Of a DNA stretch of 64,000 nt, positions 26,677 through 36,498 are shown one piece after another. Numbering within the stretch: the stretch's first letter is position 1; every line of letters starts with the position of its first letter. The translations under genes and the position numbers were made by a program. The notes under the pieces were generated by a model, which searched no databases, was not told the DNA's origin, and saw only the letters and a program-made list of their open reading frames with translations. This stretch comes from Fusobacterium naviforme (lineage in GTDB: Bacteria; Bacillota; Clostridia; Lachnospirales; Lachnospiraceae). The stretch spans positions 496,001 through 560,000 of the forward strand of contig PYGH01000001.1 of assembly GCA_003014445.1 (NCBI GenBank). Direction: 5' to 3'.

Positions 26677-27993
26677 ATGAATTACAGAGAGGCGAGAGCA
26701 TATCTTTTAGAGGCAGGAAAGGCCGGCAGCAGGCCGGGGCTGGAGACCATAGGAGAGCTGCTTCGGCGTCTAGGAAATCCGCAGGACAGGCTGCGCTTTA
26801 TCCACGTCGCGGGGACAAACGGCAAGGGCTCGCTGATTGCTTACCTCGCTGCGGTCCTGAAAGAGGCGGGATACCGGACAGGCAGCTATACCTCCCCGGC
26901 GGTTTTCAGCTACCGGGAGCGCTATCAGGTGAATGGAGAGTATATCTCTGAGGAGGTCTTTGCAAGGCAACTCAGTGCGGCGGCAGAGGCAGGAGAGTCT
27001 ATGCGACGGGACGGACAGACCGGGCCCACCTGTTTTGAGCTGGAGACTGCAGCGGCATTTCTGTACTTTCTGGAGCAGGGCTGTGAGTTCGTCGTGCTGG
27101 AGGCAGGCATGGGCGGCCTTCTTGATGCGACCAATATCATAAAGACCACTGTTCTGGAGGTGTTGGTTTCCATAAGTCTCGATCATATGGACTTTCTGGG
27201 CAGCACACTTGGGGAGATCGCGCGGCAGAAGGCGGGTATTATAAAACCGGGAACGAGGGTTGTTTCTGCGGCACAGGAGCCGGAGGCGGAAGTGGTAATC
27301 CGGGAGATCGCAGCGGCGCAGCACAGCGCACTTCAGGTGGTAGAGTCTGCGAGTCTCCGGGTGCGGGACAGCACACTCGGTGCGCAGAGCTTTGATTATA
27401 AGCAGTGGAAGAATGTGCGCATACAGCTCGCGGGGGCGTATCAGTTTAAGAATGCGGCGCTTGCGCTGGAAGGGATCGAGGCGCTGCGCGCACTCGGCTA
27501 TGAAATAACGGACGCACAGGCGTTGAAGGGAATGTATGAAGCTGTGTGGCGCGGCCGCTTCACGCAGATCCTCGCACGGCCGACAGTCATTCTGGACGGA
27601 GCGCACAATGAAGCTGCGGCAGTTGAGCTGAGGCGCTCTCTGGAGCTGTATTTTTCAGGGCGGGAGCTCTATTACATCATGGCTGTCTTTAAGGACAAGG
27701 AGTACCGGGATATCATCGCGCTGACCGCGCCGCTTGCGAGGCATATTATTGCAGTGGAGACGCCCGGAAATCCGCGTGCGCTCCCGGCAGAGGAGCTGCG
27801 CGAGGCGATTGCGGAGGTTCAGCCTTCCGTGGAGAGCGCTGTCTCCATCCGGAAGGCAGTACAGAGACTTCTTGCGACAGTCGATCCGGATGCGGTTATT
27901 GTGATCTTTGGCTCACTCTCCGTTCTGGGAGAGGCGGAGCAGGCAGTGCGGGAAGCTTCGGAGGAGCTTCGCGCAGATGGCGTTCTCCTGTGA
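26677..27993 (+). CDS. folC: Folylpolyglutamate synthase / dihydrofolate synthase
   Basis: 438 residues. The Mur-ligase-type P-loop HVAGTNGKGS is at about 44-53, then GSYTSPAVFSYRERYQVNG (the folate-binding omega region), LEAGMGGLLDATN, SLDHMDFLGSTLGEIARQKAGII, and the C-terminal ligase domain with ILDGAHNEAAA. It adds glutamates to folates and makes dihydrofolate from dihydropteroate in the cytosol. Full length. The start lacks a strong Shine-Dalgarno. Its end lies 21 bases from the convergent BusR-like gene. Confidence 0.96.
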   Translation: MNYREARAYLLEAGKAGSRPGLETIGELLRRLGNPQDRLRFIHVAGTNGKGSLIAYLAAVLKEAGYRTGSYTSPAVFSYRERYQVNGEYISEEVFARQLSAAAEAGESMRRDGQTGPTCFELETAAAFLYFLEQGCEFVVLEAGMGGLLDATNIIKTTVLEVLVSISLDHMDFLGSTLGEIARQKAGIIKPGTRVVSAAQEPEAEVVIREIAAAQHSALQVVESASLRVRDSTLGAQSFDYKQWKNVRIQLAGAYQFKNAALALEGIEALRALGYEITDAQALKGMYEAVWRGRFTQILARPTVILDGAHNEAAAVELRRSLELYFSGRELYYIMAVFKDKEYRDIIALTAPLARHIIAVETPGNPRALPAEELREAIAEVQPSVESAVSIRKAVQRLLATVDPDAVIVIFGSLSVLGEAEQAVREASEELRADGVLL

Positions 27994-28013
27994 TATTTTG
28001 AGTCTGTTCTTTC

Positions 28014-28670
28014 TCAGGGTTCGGGGGCATCCCCGGAGGACTCAAAGAGATAGCTGATCATGCGCTGCTTCGCAGCCTCGCCGCCGACAAAATATAAAAT
28101 ATCATCCTTACGGAAGGTGACGTAGGGCCCGGGAGAGACGATCGTCTCTCCCTTTCTTTGTATGGCGACGACAGTGGCGCCGGTCATATGCCAGAGATTC
28201 ATTTCTCCTATGGTCTTCCCGATCTTATCGCAGGTTTCAGGGATGGGGAGCTCGTAGGGCACCAGCGCGGCGACATTGTGCGCGCGGTTGGTCTGAACCA
28301 CAAGCTTATCGAGAAGAGAGGAGAAGTGCTCCAGCTCCTCCCGCTGCCTGGCGATGCTGCCAAGAAGCTCCTCCCGTGTCTCCTGAATTGTGTGTACGCT
28401 GTTGTAGCGATTCAGAAAGGCCGCCGCCTTTTCAACGGAGGAGACATAGCTGCCGCTTCCGTGGCGCGCCTCCATGATATTCAGATCCTCGAGTATGTTG
28501 ACTGCCTTTCTTGCCGTCTCCGGGGAGACGTTGAAATTGCCCGCAAGAGTAGAGCGCGCGTTCAGGCGTTCGCCGGGCTGATAGCGGCCATCGACGATTC
28601 TCTGCGCGATTTCCACTGCGATCTGCTGATATTTTGATTCATAGCGGACAGATGTATCCTTTGTTTTCAT
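28014..28670 (-). CDS. BusR-like GntR-type regulator with RCK_C (TrkA_C) domain
   Basis: 218 residues. N-terminal GntR winged helix (about 5-78; AQRIVDGRYQPGERLNARSTLA, FNVSPETARKAVNIL, GSGSYV), a helical/coiled-coil stretch (80-128), then an RCK_C domain (about 135-212; ETCDKIGKTIGEMNLWHMTGATVV, GPYVTFRKDDILYFVGG). This is the architecture of BusR of lactic streptococci, which binds c-di-AMP through RCK_C and represses an osmolyte importer. It is divergent from an APC permease whose promoter is bracketed by an inverted repeat, so it likely represses that gene. Ligand c-di-AMP is inferred from the family. RBS GAGGAA on the minus strand. Confidence 0.88.
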   Translation of the reverse strand: MKTKDTSVRYESKYQQIAVEIAQRIVDGRYQPGERLNARSTLAGNFNVSPETARKAVNILEDLNIMEARHGSGSYVSSVEKAAAFLNRYNSVHTIQETREELLGSIARQREELEHFSSLLDKLVVQTNRAHNVAALVPYELPIPETCDKIGKTIGEMNLWHMTGATVVAIQRKGETIVSPGPYVTFRKDDILYFVGGEAAKQRMISYLFESSGDAPEP

Positions 28671-28802
28671 GGGGATTTCCTCGCTTTTATGAGTTGTGTC
28701 TGTGGCGGTATGCCTTTGATGCAGATACGGATATCCGCCCTTTTTTGTCTATGATATCAAAAAGCAGGTGCAGAGTCCATGCAGGCGGGAGAAGGCGTAC
28801 CT

Positions 28803-28831
28803 TTGACAAAGTGACCATATTAATATATAAT
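28803..28831 (+). promoter_or_regulatory. Consensus promoter of the APC permease gene
   Basis: Perfect TTGACA (28803-28808), 17-base spacer and perfect TATAAT (28826-28831). A promoter this strong normally needs a repressor. Confidence 0.95.
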
Positions 28832-28844
28832 AAAATAGTCACTT
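28809..28844. promoter_or_regulatory. Bipartite operator AAGTGAC-N22-GTCACTT over the permease promoter
   Basis: AAGTGAC (28809-28815) and GTCACTT (28838-28844) are perfect inverted arms separated by 22 bases, enclosing the spacer and -10. A further AAGTGAC copy lies at 28862-28868, between the ribosome binding site and start codon. Widely spaced half-sites read by a coiled-coil are the described mode of BusR binding, so this is the predicted target of the divergent regulator. Confidence 0.75.
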
Positions 28845-28870
28845 GAAGGAAGACTGAAAGGAAGTGACCC

Positions 28871-30331
28871 TTGAGTCATGAAAAAATGAAGTTAAAGAAG
28901 GAATTGAATACCTGGGATATTCTGGTTATGGCATTTGGAGCCATGATTGGATGGGGCTGGGTGGTCTCATCGGGTGAGTGGATACAGAGAGGCGGAGTGC
29001 TCGGCGCGGCGATTGGTTTTGTGCTGGGCGGTGTGATGGTTTTCTTTGTCGGGCTCAGCTACGCGGAGCTCACAGCCGCAATGCCGCAGAGCGGCGGAGA
29101 GCATGTCTTCAGTCTCCGGGCGCTCGGGGCGAGCGGTTCTTTTGTCTGCACCTGGGCAATTGTTCTGGGCTATATCGGTGTAGTCTGCTTTGAGGCCTGT
29201 GCGCTGCCATCCATACTCGCCTACCTCTTTCCGGGCTTTCTGAGAGGCTATCTCTACAGCGTTGCAGGATTTGACATCTATGCGAGCTGGCTTGCTGTTG
29301 CACTGCTCTCCTCTGTACTGATTACGGCAGTAAATATTCGAGGAGCCAAGACAGCTGCCGCTCTGCAGACGGTGCTGACTCTTATGATCGGCGGAGTGGG
29401 CATCGCCCTGATTGCGGCGTCAGCGCTCCGCGGAGATGCCGGAAATCTCTCCGGGCAGCTTCTCGCCGGAGAGAGCTTTGGCTCCTCTCTGAACCATATT
29501 CTGCGGGTTGCAGTTATCACCCCCTTCTTCTTAATGGGTTTTGATGTGATACCGCAGGCAGCAGCAGAGATTGATGTCCCGGCAAAAAAGATCGGTTTTA
29601 TTATGCTGCTCTCCATCGTCATGGGCGTGCTGTTCTATGTGCTGATTATCTTTGCAGTGGGCTATCTCATGGGAGGAGCAGAGATTACCTCCTCTGTTTC
29701 AGGCAGCGGACTGGTAACTGCCGATGCGATGGAAAAGGCCTTCCAGAGCCGTTTTATGGCGAAGGTTCTGATTGTCGGAGGACTCTGCGGGATACTGACC
29801 AGCTGGAACAGCTTCCTGGTCGGCGGCTCCCGGGCCATCTATGCACTCGCAGAGACCCATATGCTGCCAAAAGTGTTTGCAAGACTGCACCCGAAGCATG
29901 GCACGCCGGTGAATGCAATTTTACTGATCGGTACGCTCTCCTCACTGGCACCGCTTGTCGGGAGGCAGATGCTGGTCTGGGTCATGGATGCAGGAAATCT
30001 GGGTTGCTGCATTTGTTATTGTCTGGTGTCTCTCTCCTTTCTGGTGCTCAGAAAAAAGGAGCCCGGAATGCCTCGCCCCTATCGGGTGAAACATGCCGGG
30101 CTGGTGGGCAGCATGGCAGTGCTGCTCTCAGGATTTATGGTCGCTCTCTATCTGCTGCCGAATACCGGCTGCACGCTGTCTGCGGAGGAGTGGATGATAT
30201 TTGGTGCGTGGACGGCCATGGGGCTTGTCTTCTACCTGCGCTGTGTGAAACGCCGCGGCGCGATACGCGAGGCCGTGGGCTCCCTGCTCCCGCCTGCGTG
30301 CTACGGTGCGGAGGATGCGATGCTGGAGTGA
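28871..30331 (+). CDS. APC-superfamily amino acid/amine permease
   Basis: 486 residues from TTG 28871 (AAAGGAAG upstream), twelve predicted membrane helices. Helix 1 has the unwound substrate motif AFGAMIGWGWVVSSGEWI; helix 6 region FFLMGFDVIPQAAAEI; loop SRAIYALAETHMLPKVFARLHPKHGTP is typical of APC permeases. It imports an amino acid or polyamine with a cation; the substrate is unknown. Given its BusR-like regulator, an osmolyte or c-di-AMP-linked osmotic role is possible. ATG 28886 is a less likely start. Confidence 0.88.
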   Translation: MSHEKMKLKKELNTWDILVMAFGAMIGWGWVVSSGEWIQRGGVLGAAIGFVLGGVMVFFVGLSYAELTAAMPQSGGEHVFSLRALGASGSFVCTWAIVLGYIGVVCFEACALPSILAYLFPGFLRGYLYSVAGFDIYASWLAVALLSSVLITAVNIRGAKTAAALQTVLTLMIGGVGIALIAASALRGDAGNLSGQLLAGESFGSSLNHILRVAVITPFFLMGFDVIPQAAAEIDVPAKKIGFIMLLSIVMGVLFYVLIIFAVGYLMGGAEITSSVSGSGLVTADAMEKAFQSRFMAKVLIVGGLCGILTSWNSFLVGGSRAIYALAETHMLPKVFARLHPKHGTPVNAILLIGTLSSLAPLVGRQMLVWVMDAGNLGCCICYCLVSLSFLVLRKKEPGMPRPYRVKHAGLVGSMAVLLSGFMVALYLLPNTGCTLSAEEWMIFGAWTAMGLVFYLRCVKRRGAIREAVGSLLPPACYGAEDAMLE

Positions 30332-30347
30332 GGCAAGAGTGCCTGGC

Positions 30348-31013
30348 TCAGCGCGCGCGTCGGTGCATCAGCACGACACCAATGGTAAGCAGAGCCGGGC
30401 TCACCCATATGGCCCGGATGCCAAAGAGGGGAGAGAGATTTCCTCCTATGCCTGCTCCGATTGCAAAGACAAGAATCACGCCAAAATAATAAAGGACGTT
30501 TTCAAGAATCTGCACACTGGGCTCACGGAGCCATGCGGACAGAGCTGCGGTTCCGCTCCGGAGGTTTCCGATGCACATGGTGCTGGCATAGGACTTTCCA
30601 TTCACCTTGCGGAAGCTCTGCACCTGCATGGCGCAGGCGAAGGAGACCAGGATATTTGCCGGTGTGTTGAGCGGGAGCGGCATGAGCCCGACCAGGATCA
30701 AAATGAATATTTCAGCGAGAAGGATCCCCTGACGCCAGTGGATCCTTTTTGCGTGCTTGAATCGGGCCTCTGTCTGCTCTGCCGCCATGATGCCTGCAGC
30801 GAAGGCGAGAATGGGTAGGATGTAGCGCGGCGCGCAGCTTAAGTTGCCTGAGATGAGGTGCGTTCCGAGCAGAACAATATTTCCAGTCTGCGCGTTGGCG
30901 AAGACCCCGTCCCGGACCATATAGCTGTAGGCATCCTGGAAGCCTCCGCTGAGGGTCAGAAACAGAGTCAGGAGAAAGCGGTCTGACATCTGTTGTTTTT
31001 TATTCTTTGCCAT
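30348..31013 (-). CDS. DUF1275 (YoaK-like) membrane protein
   Basis: 221 residues with about six membrane helices. The start DRFLLTLFLTLSGGFQDAYSY and the block NAQTGNIVLLGTHL are the family's signature, followed by NILVSFACAMQVQSFRKVNG and STMCIGNLRSG. Function is unknown for the whole family; some members are annotated as transporters without proof. It starts 21 bases after the giant activase gene on the same strand and is probably cotranscribed. Confidence 0.88.
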   Translation of the reverse strand: MAKNKKQQMSDRFLLTLFLTLSGGFQDAYSYMVRDGVFANAQTGNIVLLGTHLISGNLSCAPRYILPILAFAAGIMAAEQTEARFKHAKRIHWRQGILLAEIFILILVGLMPLPLNTPANILVSFACAMQVQSFRKVNGKSYASTMCIGNLRSGTAALSAWLREPSVQILENVLYYFGVILVFAIGAGIGGNLSPLFGIRAIWVSPALLTIGVVLMHRRAR

Positions 31014-31034
31014 GCTGTACTCCTGTTTTGCTTC

Positions 31035-34000
31035 TTATTCCGGCTCACAGCAGCCGCCTGCGCAGCAGCTGCTCTCCCTGAGATTTTTCTGTGCCATGGC
31101 GAGCATCAGCTTGATGCGGTTCAGCTGATTTACCTCCGACGCACCGGGGTCATAATCGACAGCGATGATATTGGCGCTCGGATAGGCGGCGCGCAGCTGC
31201 TTAATCACGCCCTTGCCGACGATGTGGTTTGGCAGGCAGCCAAAGGGCTGCGTGCAGACGATATTTTTGGTGCCGCTCTCGATGAGCTCCAGCATCTCCC
31301 CAGTGAGGAACCAGCCCTCGCCGGTCATATTTCCGAGAGATACAAATTCGCTGGACATTTCTGCCATGTGGCGGATGTCGCCGGGGGCGGTGAAGTGCTT
31401 CGACTCACGCAGTGCCTCGCGGACATCTGAGCGGAACCAGTCCATGAGCCGGATCCCCAGGTTGCAGAGGAAGGCGGCGCGCTTCGAGAAGCCGAGATTC
31501 TCCGCCTTGAAGTTCAGATTGTAGAAGGAGTAGTACATGAAGTCGAGAAGATCCGGCATCACCGCCTCTGCACCCTCCCGCTCCAGGAGCTCTACGATGT
31601 GGTTGTTCGCGAGAGGTGAGAACTTGACGAGTATCTCACCGACGACGCCGACCTTCGGCTTGCTCACCGGGCGGCGCGGCAGCTCGTCGAAGTCCTTTAC
31701 GATTGCGCGGACAATGCGGCGGTACTCCGCCATGTCGGGCGCCCGCTTTGCAACGGCCTTCATGCAGATGGCGTTCCATTTTCTGTGCAGGGCATCGGCA
31801 CTTCCGGGCTCGCGCTCGTAGGGGCGTGTCGCGTACAGACAGCGCATCATCACATCGCCGTAGATGGTCGCCTGTATGGTCTTTACTGCCATGGGGATGG
31901 TGATGCGAAAGCCGGGATTTTTCTCCATATTGCCGACATTGACTGAGATCACGGGAATCTGTCCCATGCCTGCTTTCTCCAGCGCGCGCCGTATGAAGCC
32001 GATGTAGTTCGAGGCACGGCAGCCGCCGCCGGTCTGACTCATGAAGACAGCGGTGTGGTTCAAGTCGTATTTTCCGGAGAGCAGCGCCTCCATCACCTGA
32101 CCGATGGTACAGAGGGAGGGGAAGCAGGCGTCGTTGTTCACATACTTCAGTCCGGTGTCCACGGCACTGTGGTCGTCGTTGTCCAGCAGCACGACATTGT
32201 AGCCGAAGGCACTGATCGCAGGAGCCAAAAGCTCAAAGTGGATCGGTGACATCTGCGGGCAGAGTATGGTGTAATTCTCCTTTTTCATCTCCTTTGTGAA
32301 GAGCACGCGGTGATACTCAGCGGAGCGGATGTGCCTCTGGTAATGCTTCCGGTCGCGCACGCGGAGCGCGGCGATCAGGGAGCGGATGCGTATCCTTGCG
32401 GCGCCGAGATTATTTACCTCGTCTATCTTTAAGGCGGTGTAGATCTTGTCCGATCCGGTCAGGATATCGGATACCTGATCCGTGGTGACGGCATCCAGTC
32501 CACAGCCGAAGGAGTTCAGCTGCACGAGATCCAGATACTCGGAGTTCTTCACGTAGCTCGCCGCCGCGTAGAGGCGGGAGTGGTACATCCACTGGTCGGA
32601 GACCACGACCGGGCGCTCAATCTTTCCGAGGTGGGAGACGGAATCCTCCGTCAGTACCGCGAGGCCGTAGCTCGTAATCATGTCCGGAATGCCGTGGTGA
32701 ATCTCCGGATCCGTGTGATAGGGGCGGCCCGCCAGCACGATGCCGTGTCGCCTGTTTTCTCTGCACCATTCGATGGCGCGCTCTCCCTCGGCTTCGATAT
32801 CGGCCTTTGCCTGAAGCAGCTCCTGCCAGCCTGCGTGTGCAGCCGCGCGCACCTCTGCCGGTCCCACGTGAAATTCCTTCCACATGATCTTTTCAAGCTG
32901 CGCCGTGAGAATCTTCTCATTTGTGAAGGACATGAAGGGGTTCAGGAAGCGCACATTCTGCTCCTCCAGCTCCTCCACATTGTTCTTGATATTCTCCGCG
33001 TAGGAGGTGACGATGGGGCAATTGTAGTGATTGCCCGCGCCCGCCTGTTCGTTCCGCTCATAGGGAATGCAGGGGTAGAAGATGGTGTGGATGCCCTGCC
33101 GGATGAGCCAGGTCACGTGTCCGTGCGCGATCTTTGCGGGATAGCACTCCGACTCACTCGGGATGCTCTCGATGCCGAGCTCGTAGATTTGCCGGGATGA
33201 AACAGGAGAGAGCACCAGGTGGAAGCCGAGCTCACGGAAGAAGACTGCCCAGAACGGATAGTCCTCGTACATATTCAGGACGCGGGGAATGCCGACCGTC
33301 CCGCGGGGAGCCTCGTCCTCCGGGAGTGCCTCGATGTCGAAGAGACGGTGAAATTTATAGTCGAAGAGGTTTGGAACCTCCTTCTTCTTCCGGTCAAGTC
33401 CCAGGCCGCGCTCGCAGCGGTTGCCGGAGACAAAGCGCCGGCCGCCGCCAAACTGATTTACGGTGAGCACGCAGCGGTTGTTGCAGCCCTGACAGCGGGT
33501 CATGGAGGTGCGGTACTCGAGGGAGATGATTTTGTCCAGCGGAAGCATGCTGGTCTCTGCACCCTCCCAGCGCTCTCTCGCGATGAGTGCTGCGCCGAAG
33601 GCACCCATGATGCCTGCGATGTCCGGGCGTATGCACTCACAGCCCGCGGTGCGCTCAAAGGCGCGCAGCACGGCGTCGTTGTAGAAGGTGCCTCCCTGCA
33701 CGACAATGTGCTTTCCGAGACTTGCTGCGTCTGCGATCTTGATCACCTTGAAGAGTGCGTTTTTAATCACGGAGTAGGCGAGACCGGAGGAAATATCTGC
33801 GACAGTCGCGCCCTCCTTCTGTGCCTGCTTTACGTTTGAATTCATGAAGACAGTGCAGCGCGTTCCGAGATCTACCGGATTTTTTGCAAACAGTGCCTCC
33901 TTTGCGAAGTCCTGCACGGAGTAGCCGAGCGATTTGGCGAAGGTCTCGATGAAGGAGCCGCAGCCGGAGGAGCAGGCCTCGTTCAGCTGCACGGAGTCCA

Positions 34001-35306
34001 CAGTGTGATCCTTGATGCGTATGCACTTCATGTCCTGACCGCCGATATCCAGGATGCAGTCCACCTCCGGCTCGAAGAAGGCGGCGGCGTAGTAGTGGGA
34101 GATGGTCTCAACCTCTCCCTCATCCAGCATGAAGGCGGACTTTAAGAGTGCTTCGCCGTAGCCGGTGGAGCAGGAATAGACAATTTTGGCGGCAGGATTC
34201 ATCTGCGCCTTGATTTCCTTCACTGCGCGGATGGCGGTCGCCAGCGGGGAGCCCTCATTACCCGCGTAAAATTTATACAGAAGCTCGCCCTCGCTGCCGA
34301 TCAGCGCGATCTTTGTCGTGGTGGAACCCGCGTCGATACCGAGGAAGATGTTGCCGGTGTAGGATGCGAAGTCTGCGGACTTCACGGAGTGTCCCGCATG
34401 GCGTCTGTGGAAGCGCCGATAGTCCTCTTCATCCGCAAAGAGGGGAGAGAGGCGCTGCACCTCGTGATCCATGGAGACGCCCTTCGTCAGGACAGAGATC
34501 AGCGAGGAGATGGGGACAGCGGCCTCTGCCTCCGCGTTCATGGCAGAGCCGAGCGCCGCAAAGAGATGGGAATTCTCAGGCGCAATGATATACTCGTCCG
34601 TGAGACGCAGGGTGCGGATAAAGGCGTTCTTCAGCTCGGGCAGAAAGTGGAGCGGGCCACCGAGAAAGGCGACGTGGCCGCGGATCGGCTTCCCGCAGGC
34701 GAGACCCGAGATGGTCTGGTTCACGACTGCCTGGAAGATGGATGCGGCGAGATCCTCCCGTGTGGCCCCCTCATTGATGAGTGGTTGAATATCTGTCTTT
34801 GCAAACACGCCGCAGCGGGCCGCAATGGGGTAGATCGCCTTATAGCTGCGCGCGTACGCATTCAGTCCCGCGGCGTCTGTCTGAAGAAGGGAGGCCATCT
34901 GGTCAATAAAGGAGCCTGTTCCGCCGGCGCAGATGCCATTCATGCGCTGGTCAATACCGCCGGTGAAGTAGATGATCTTCGCGTCCTCGCCGCCGAGCTC
35001 TATCGCGACATCGGTCTGCGGCGCGTAGTGCTTCAGTGCGGTGGCGACCGCGACGACCTCCTGGACAAAGCTCACCTTCAGGTGCTTCGCGAGTGTCAGG
35101 CCGCCGGAGCCTGTGATCATCGGTACCAGAGAGACAGGGCCGAGCTTTGTTTCTGCGTCTGCGAGGAGGCGTGAGAGCGTCTCCTGGATATTGGCGTAGT
35201 GACGCTGATAGTCAGAAAATAGAAGCGTTCCCGCCTCGTCGATGATCGCAATCTTCACGGTTGTGGAGCCGATGTCGATGCCGAGCCGGTACTGTTGATT
35301 TATCAT
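31035..35306 (-). CDS. Giant acyl-CoA dehydratase activase-like protein: two ASKHA domains + DUF2229 + dehydratase-like region
   Basis: About 1,423 residues. Two BadF/HgdC-type ATPase domains in tandem: [15 protein letters not shown] with [12 protein letters not shown], and [15 protein letters not shown] with [12 protein letters not shown], where the conserved Cys bind a shared [4Fe-4S] in HgdC dimers. Next, a Cys-rich patch ([14 protein letters not shown]), a DUF2229 block ([27 protein letters not shown]), and a C-terminal HgdA/B-like part ([14 protein letters not shown]) with a Cys-rich end ([12 protein letters not shown]). ATP-driven electron transfer to a difficult reduction is inferred from HgdC. 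GAGG is better spaced to the ATG at 35306 than to upstream ATGs at 35312 and 35327. No separate substrate gene is nearby. Confidence 0.88.
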   Translation of the reverse strand: MINQQYRLGIDIGSTTVKIAIIDEAGTLLFSDYQRHYANIQETLSRLLADAETKLGPVSLVPMITGSGGLTLAKHLKVSFVQEVVAVATALKHYAPQTDVAIELGGEDAKIIYFTGGIDQRMNGICAGGTGSFIDQMASLLQTDAAGLNAYARSYKAIYPIAARCGVFAKTDIQPLINEGATREDLAASIFQAVVNQTISGLACGKPIRGHVAFLGGPLHFLPELKNAFIRTLRLTDEYIIAPENSHLFAALGSAMNAEAEAAVPISSLISVLTKGVSMDHEVQRLSPLFADEEDYRRFHRRHAGHSVKSADFASYTGNIFLGIDAGSTTTKIALIGSEGELLYKFYAGNEGSPLATAIRAVKEIKAQMNPAAKIVYSCSTGYGEALLKSAFMLDEGEVETISHYYAAAFFEPEVDCILDIGGQDMKCIRIKDHTVDSVQLNEACSSGCGSFIETFAKSLGYSVQDFAKEALFAKNPVDLGTRCTVFMNSNVKQAQKEGATVADISSGLAYSVIKNALFKVIKIADAASLGKHIVVQGGTFYNDAVLRAFERTAGCECIRPDIAGIMGAFGAALIARERWEGAETSMLPLDKIISLEYRTSMTRCQGCNNRCVLTVNQFGGGRRFVSGNRCERGLGLDRKKKEVPNLFDYKFHRLFDIEALPEDEAPRGTVGIPRVLNMYEDYPFWAVFFRELGFHLVLSPVSSRQIYELGIESIPSESECYPAKIAHGHVTWLIRQGIHTIFYPCIPYERNEQAGAGNHYNCPIVTSYAENIKNNVEELEEQNVRFLNPFMSFTNEKILTAQLEKIMWKEFHVGPAEVRAAAHAGWQELLQAKADIEAEGERAIEWCRENRRHGIVLAGRPYHTDPEIHHGIPDMITSYGLAVLTEDSVSHLGKIERPVVVSDQWMYHSRLYAAASYVKNSEYLDLVQLNSFGCGLDAVTTDQVSDILTGSDKIYTALKIDEVNNLGAARIRIRSLIAALRVRDRKHYQRHIRSAEYHRVLFTKEMKKENYTILCPQMSPIHFELLAPAISAFGYNVVLLDNDDHSAVDTGLKYVNNDACFPSLCTIGQVMEALLSGKYDLNHTAVFMSQTGGGCRASNYIGFIRRALEKAGMGQIPVISVNVGNMEKNPGFRITIPMAVKTIQATIYGDVMMRCLYATRPYEREPGSADALHRKWNAICMKAVAKRAPDMAEYRRIVRAIVKDFDELPRRPVSKPKVGVVGEILVKFSPLANNHIVELLEREGAEAVMPDLLDFMYYSFYNLNFKAENLGFSKRAAFLCNLGIRLMDWFRSDVREALRESKHFTAPGDIRHMAEMSSEFVSLGNMTGEGWFLTGEMLELIESGTKNIVCTQPFGCLPNHIVGKGVIKQLRAAYPSANIIAVDYDPGASEVNQLNRIKLMLAMAQKNLRESSCCAGGCCEPE

Positions 35307-35461
35307 ATTCATAACCTCAAAATGCACAGATGGAAATGATCATGTTCATAAGCTCTGATTCTATAGTAACATAGAAGCAGCATAGCTGTAACGTAGGATT
35401 CTAGCACAAAGAATCTCAAATATCAATCGACACAGAAGCGGGAACTGTTTCGTCAATCCGT

Positions 35462-35491
35462 TTGACAAAGCGGGAGCATCATTCCTATAAT
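35462..35491 (+). promoter_or_regulatory. Promoter of the rhomboid-like gene
   Basis: TTGACA (35462-35467), 18-base spacer, TATAAT (35486-35491). Confidence 0.9.
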
Positions 35492-35516
35492 ATGCTTATT
35501 ATCTAGGAGGAATGCG

Positions 35517-36368
35517 ATGAATTTTTTTGAGAAGCTTCAGAAGAAATACGGGCGCTATGCGGTGCATGGGCTCATGCGCTACTTCACCATGCTCTACGCC
35601 GCAGGCTTTGTGCTGAGCGTCACCAGACCGGCGCTCTACTACCAGTATCTTGCGCTGGATCCGGAGCGCATCCTGCACGGGGAGGTGTGGAGGCTCGTGA
35701 GCTTTCTCCTCTATCCGCCAAGCAGCAGTCTCGTATGGGGTCTGCTTCTGCTGCTCATGTACTACTCGCTCGGAAGCACACTGGAGAATATCTGGGGCTC
35801 CTTCCGCTTCAATATCTTCATGTTCGGAGGTGTTTTCTTCCATATCATAGCGGCCTTCGCAGACTATTTTATCACAGGACACACGGTATATCTCACGCCG
35901 GCGAACCTGAATCTCTCGATTTTTCTTGCCTTTGCGCTGACCTTTCCGGAGATGCAGTTCTACATCTATTTCGTGCTTCCGGTAAAGGCAAAATATCTGG
36001 CCGTCTTCTATATTGTTATGGCAGCGGGGGCTTTTCTGATGGGAGGCACGGCGGAGAAGCTGGAGATCGTGCTCTGCCTCATGAACCTGCTGCTCTTCTT
36101 TGCATGGTCGGGGACGCTGCGGCGCTTCTCCCCCGCAGAGATACGGAGAAAGGCGGAGTTTCGGCGGAAAATGTCGGGTGAGAGCGGCAGGAAGATCGTG
36201 CCCGTGGATCGCGCGGCGGGAGCCGGGAAGGAGACGCGGCACCGCTGTGCAGTCTGTGGGCGGACGGAGCTCGATGCGCCGGAGCTGGAGTTCCGCTACT
36301 GCTCAAAGTGCAACGGAGATTACGAGTACTGCTCAGAGCACATCTACACGCACAAGCACGTGGAGTGA
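35517..36368 (+). CDS. Rhomboid/derlin-like membrane protein without protease residues, with zinc ribbon
   Basis: 283 residues, start after AGGAGGAA. Six membrane helices; HGEVWRLVSFLLYPP and LGSTLENIWGSFRFNIFMFGG match loop 1 and helix 2 of rhomboids. The GxSG serine motif is replaced by ANLNLSIFLAFA and no catalytic His is seen near helix 6, so it is likely a pseudoprotease closer to derlins. A cytosolic tail has a basic stretch, then CAVCG...CSKCNG...CSEH with HxH at the end (about 242-281), a probable zinc ribbon. Pseudorhomboids usually bind transmembrane clients; the role here is unknown. Confidence 0.82.
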   Translation: MNFFEKLQKKYGRYAVHGLMRYFTMLYAAGFVLSVTRPALYYQYLALDPERILHGEVWRLVSFLLYPPSSSLVWGLLLLLMYYSLGSTLENIWGSFRFNIFMFGGVFFHIIAAFADYFITGHTVYLTPANLNLSIFLAFALTFPEMQFYIYFVLPVKAKYLAVFYIVMAAGAFLMGGTAEKLEIVLCLMNLLLFFAWSGTLRRFSPAEIRRKAEFRRKMSGESGRKIVPVDRAAGAGKETRHRCAVCGRTELDAPELEFRYCSKCNGDYEYCSEHIYTHKHVE

Positions 36369-36498
36369 GAACTTTGTGAGACGGGAGATTGCCGGAGCAC
36401 TGTGCGAACCGAAAGGAACACAGGCATCACTCAGAATCAGGACAGGCAGAGGGGTGTGATCCGGACATTGCTGCGTCCCATGACAGGAAGGAATACAG

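Noticed and set aside
36369-36498. Lysine riboswitch before lysA
   Set aside because: The gap is 130 bases and lacks the recognisable lysine-aptamer core and a terminator.
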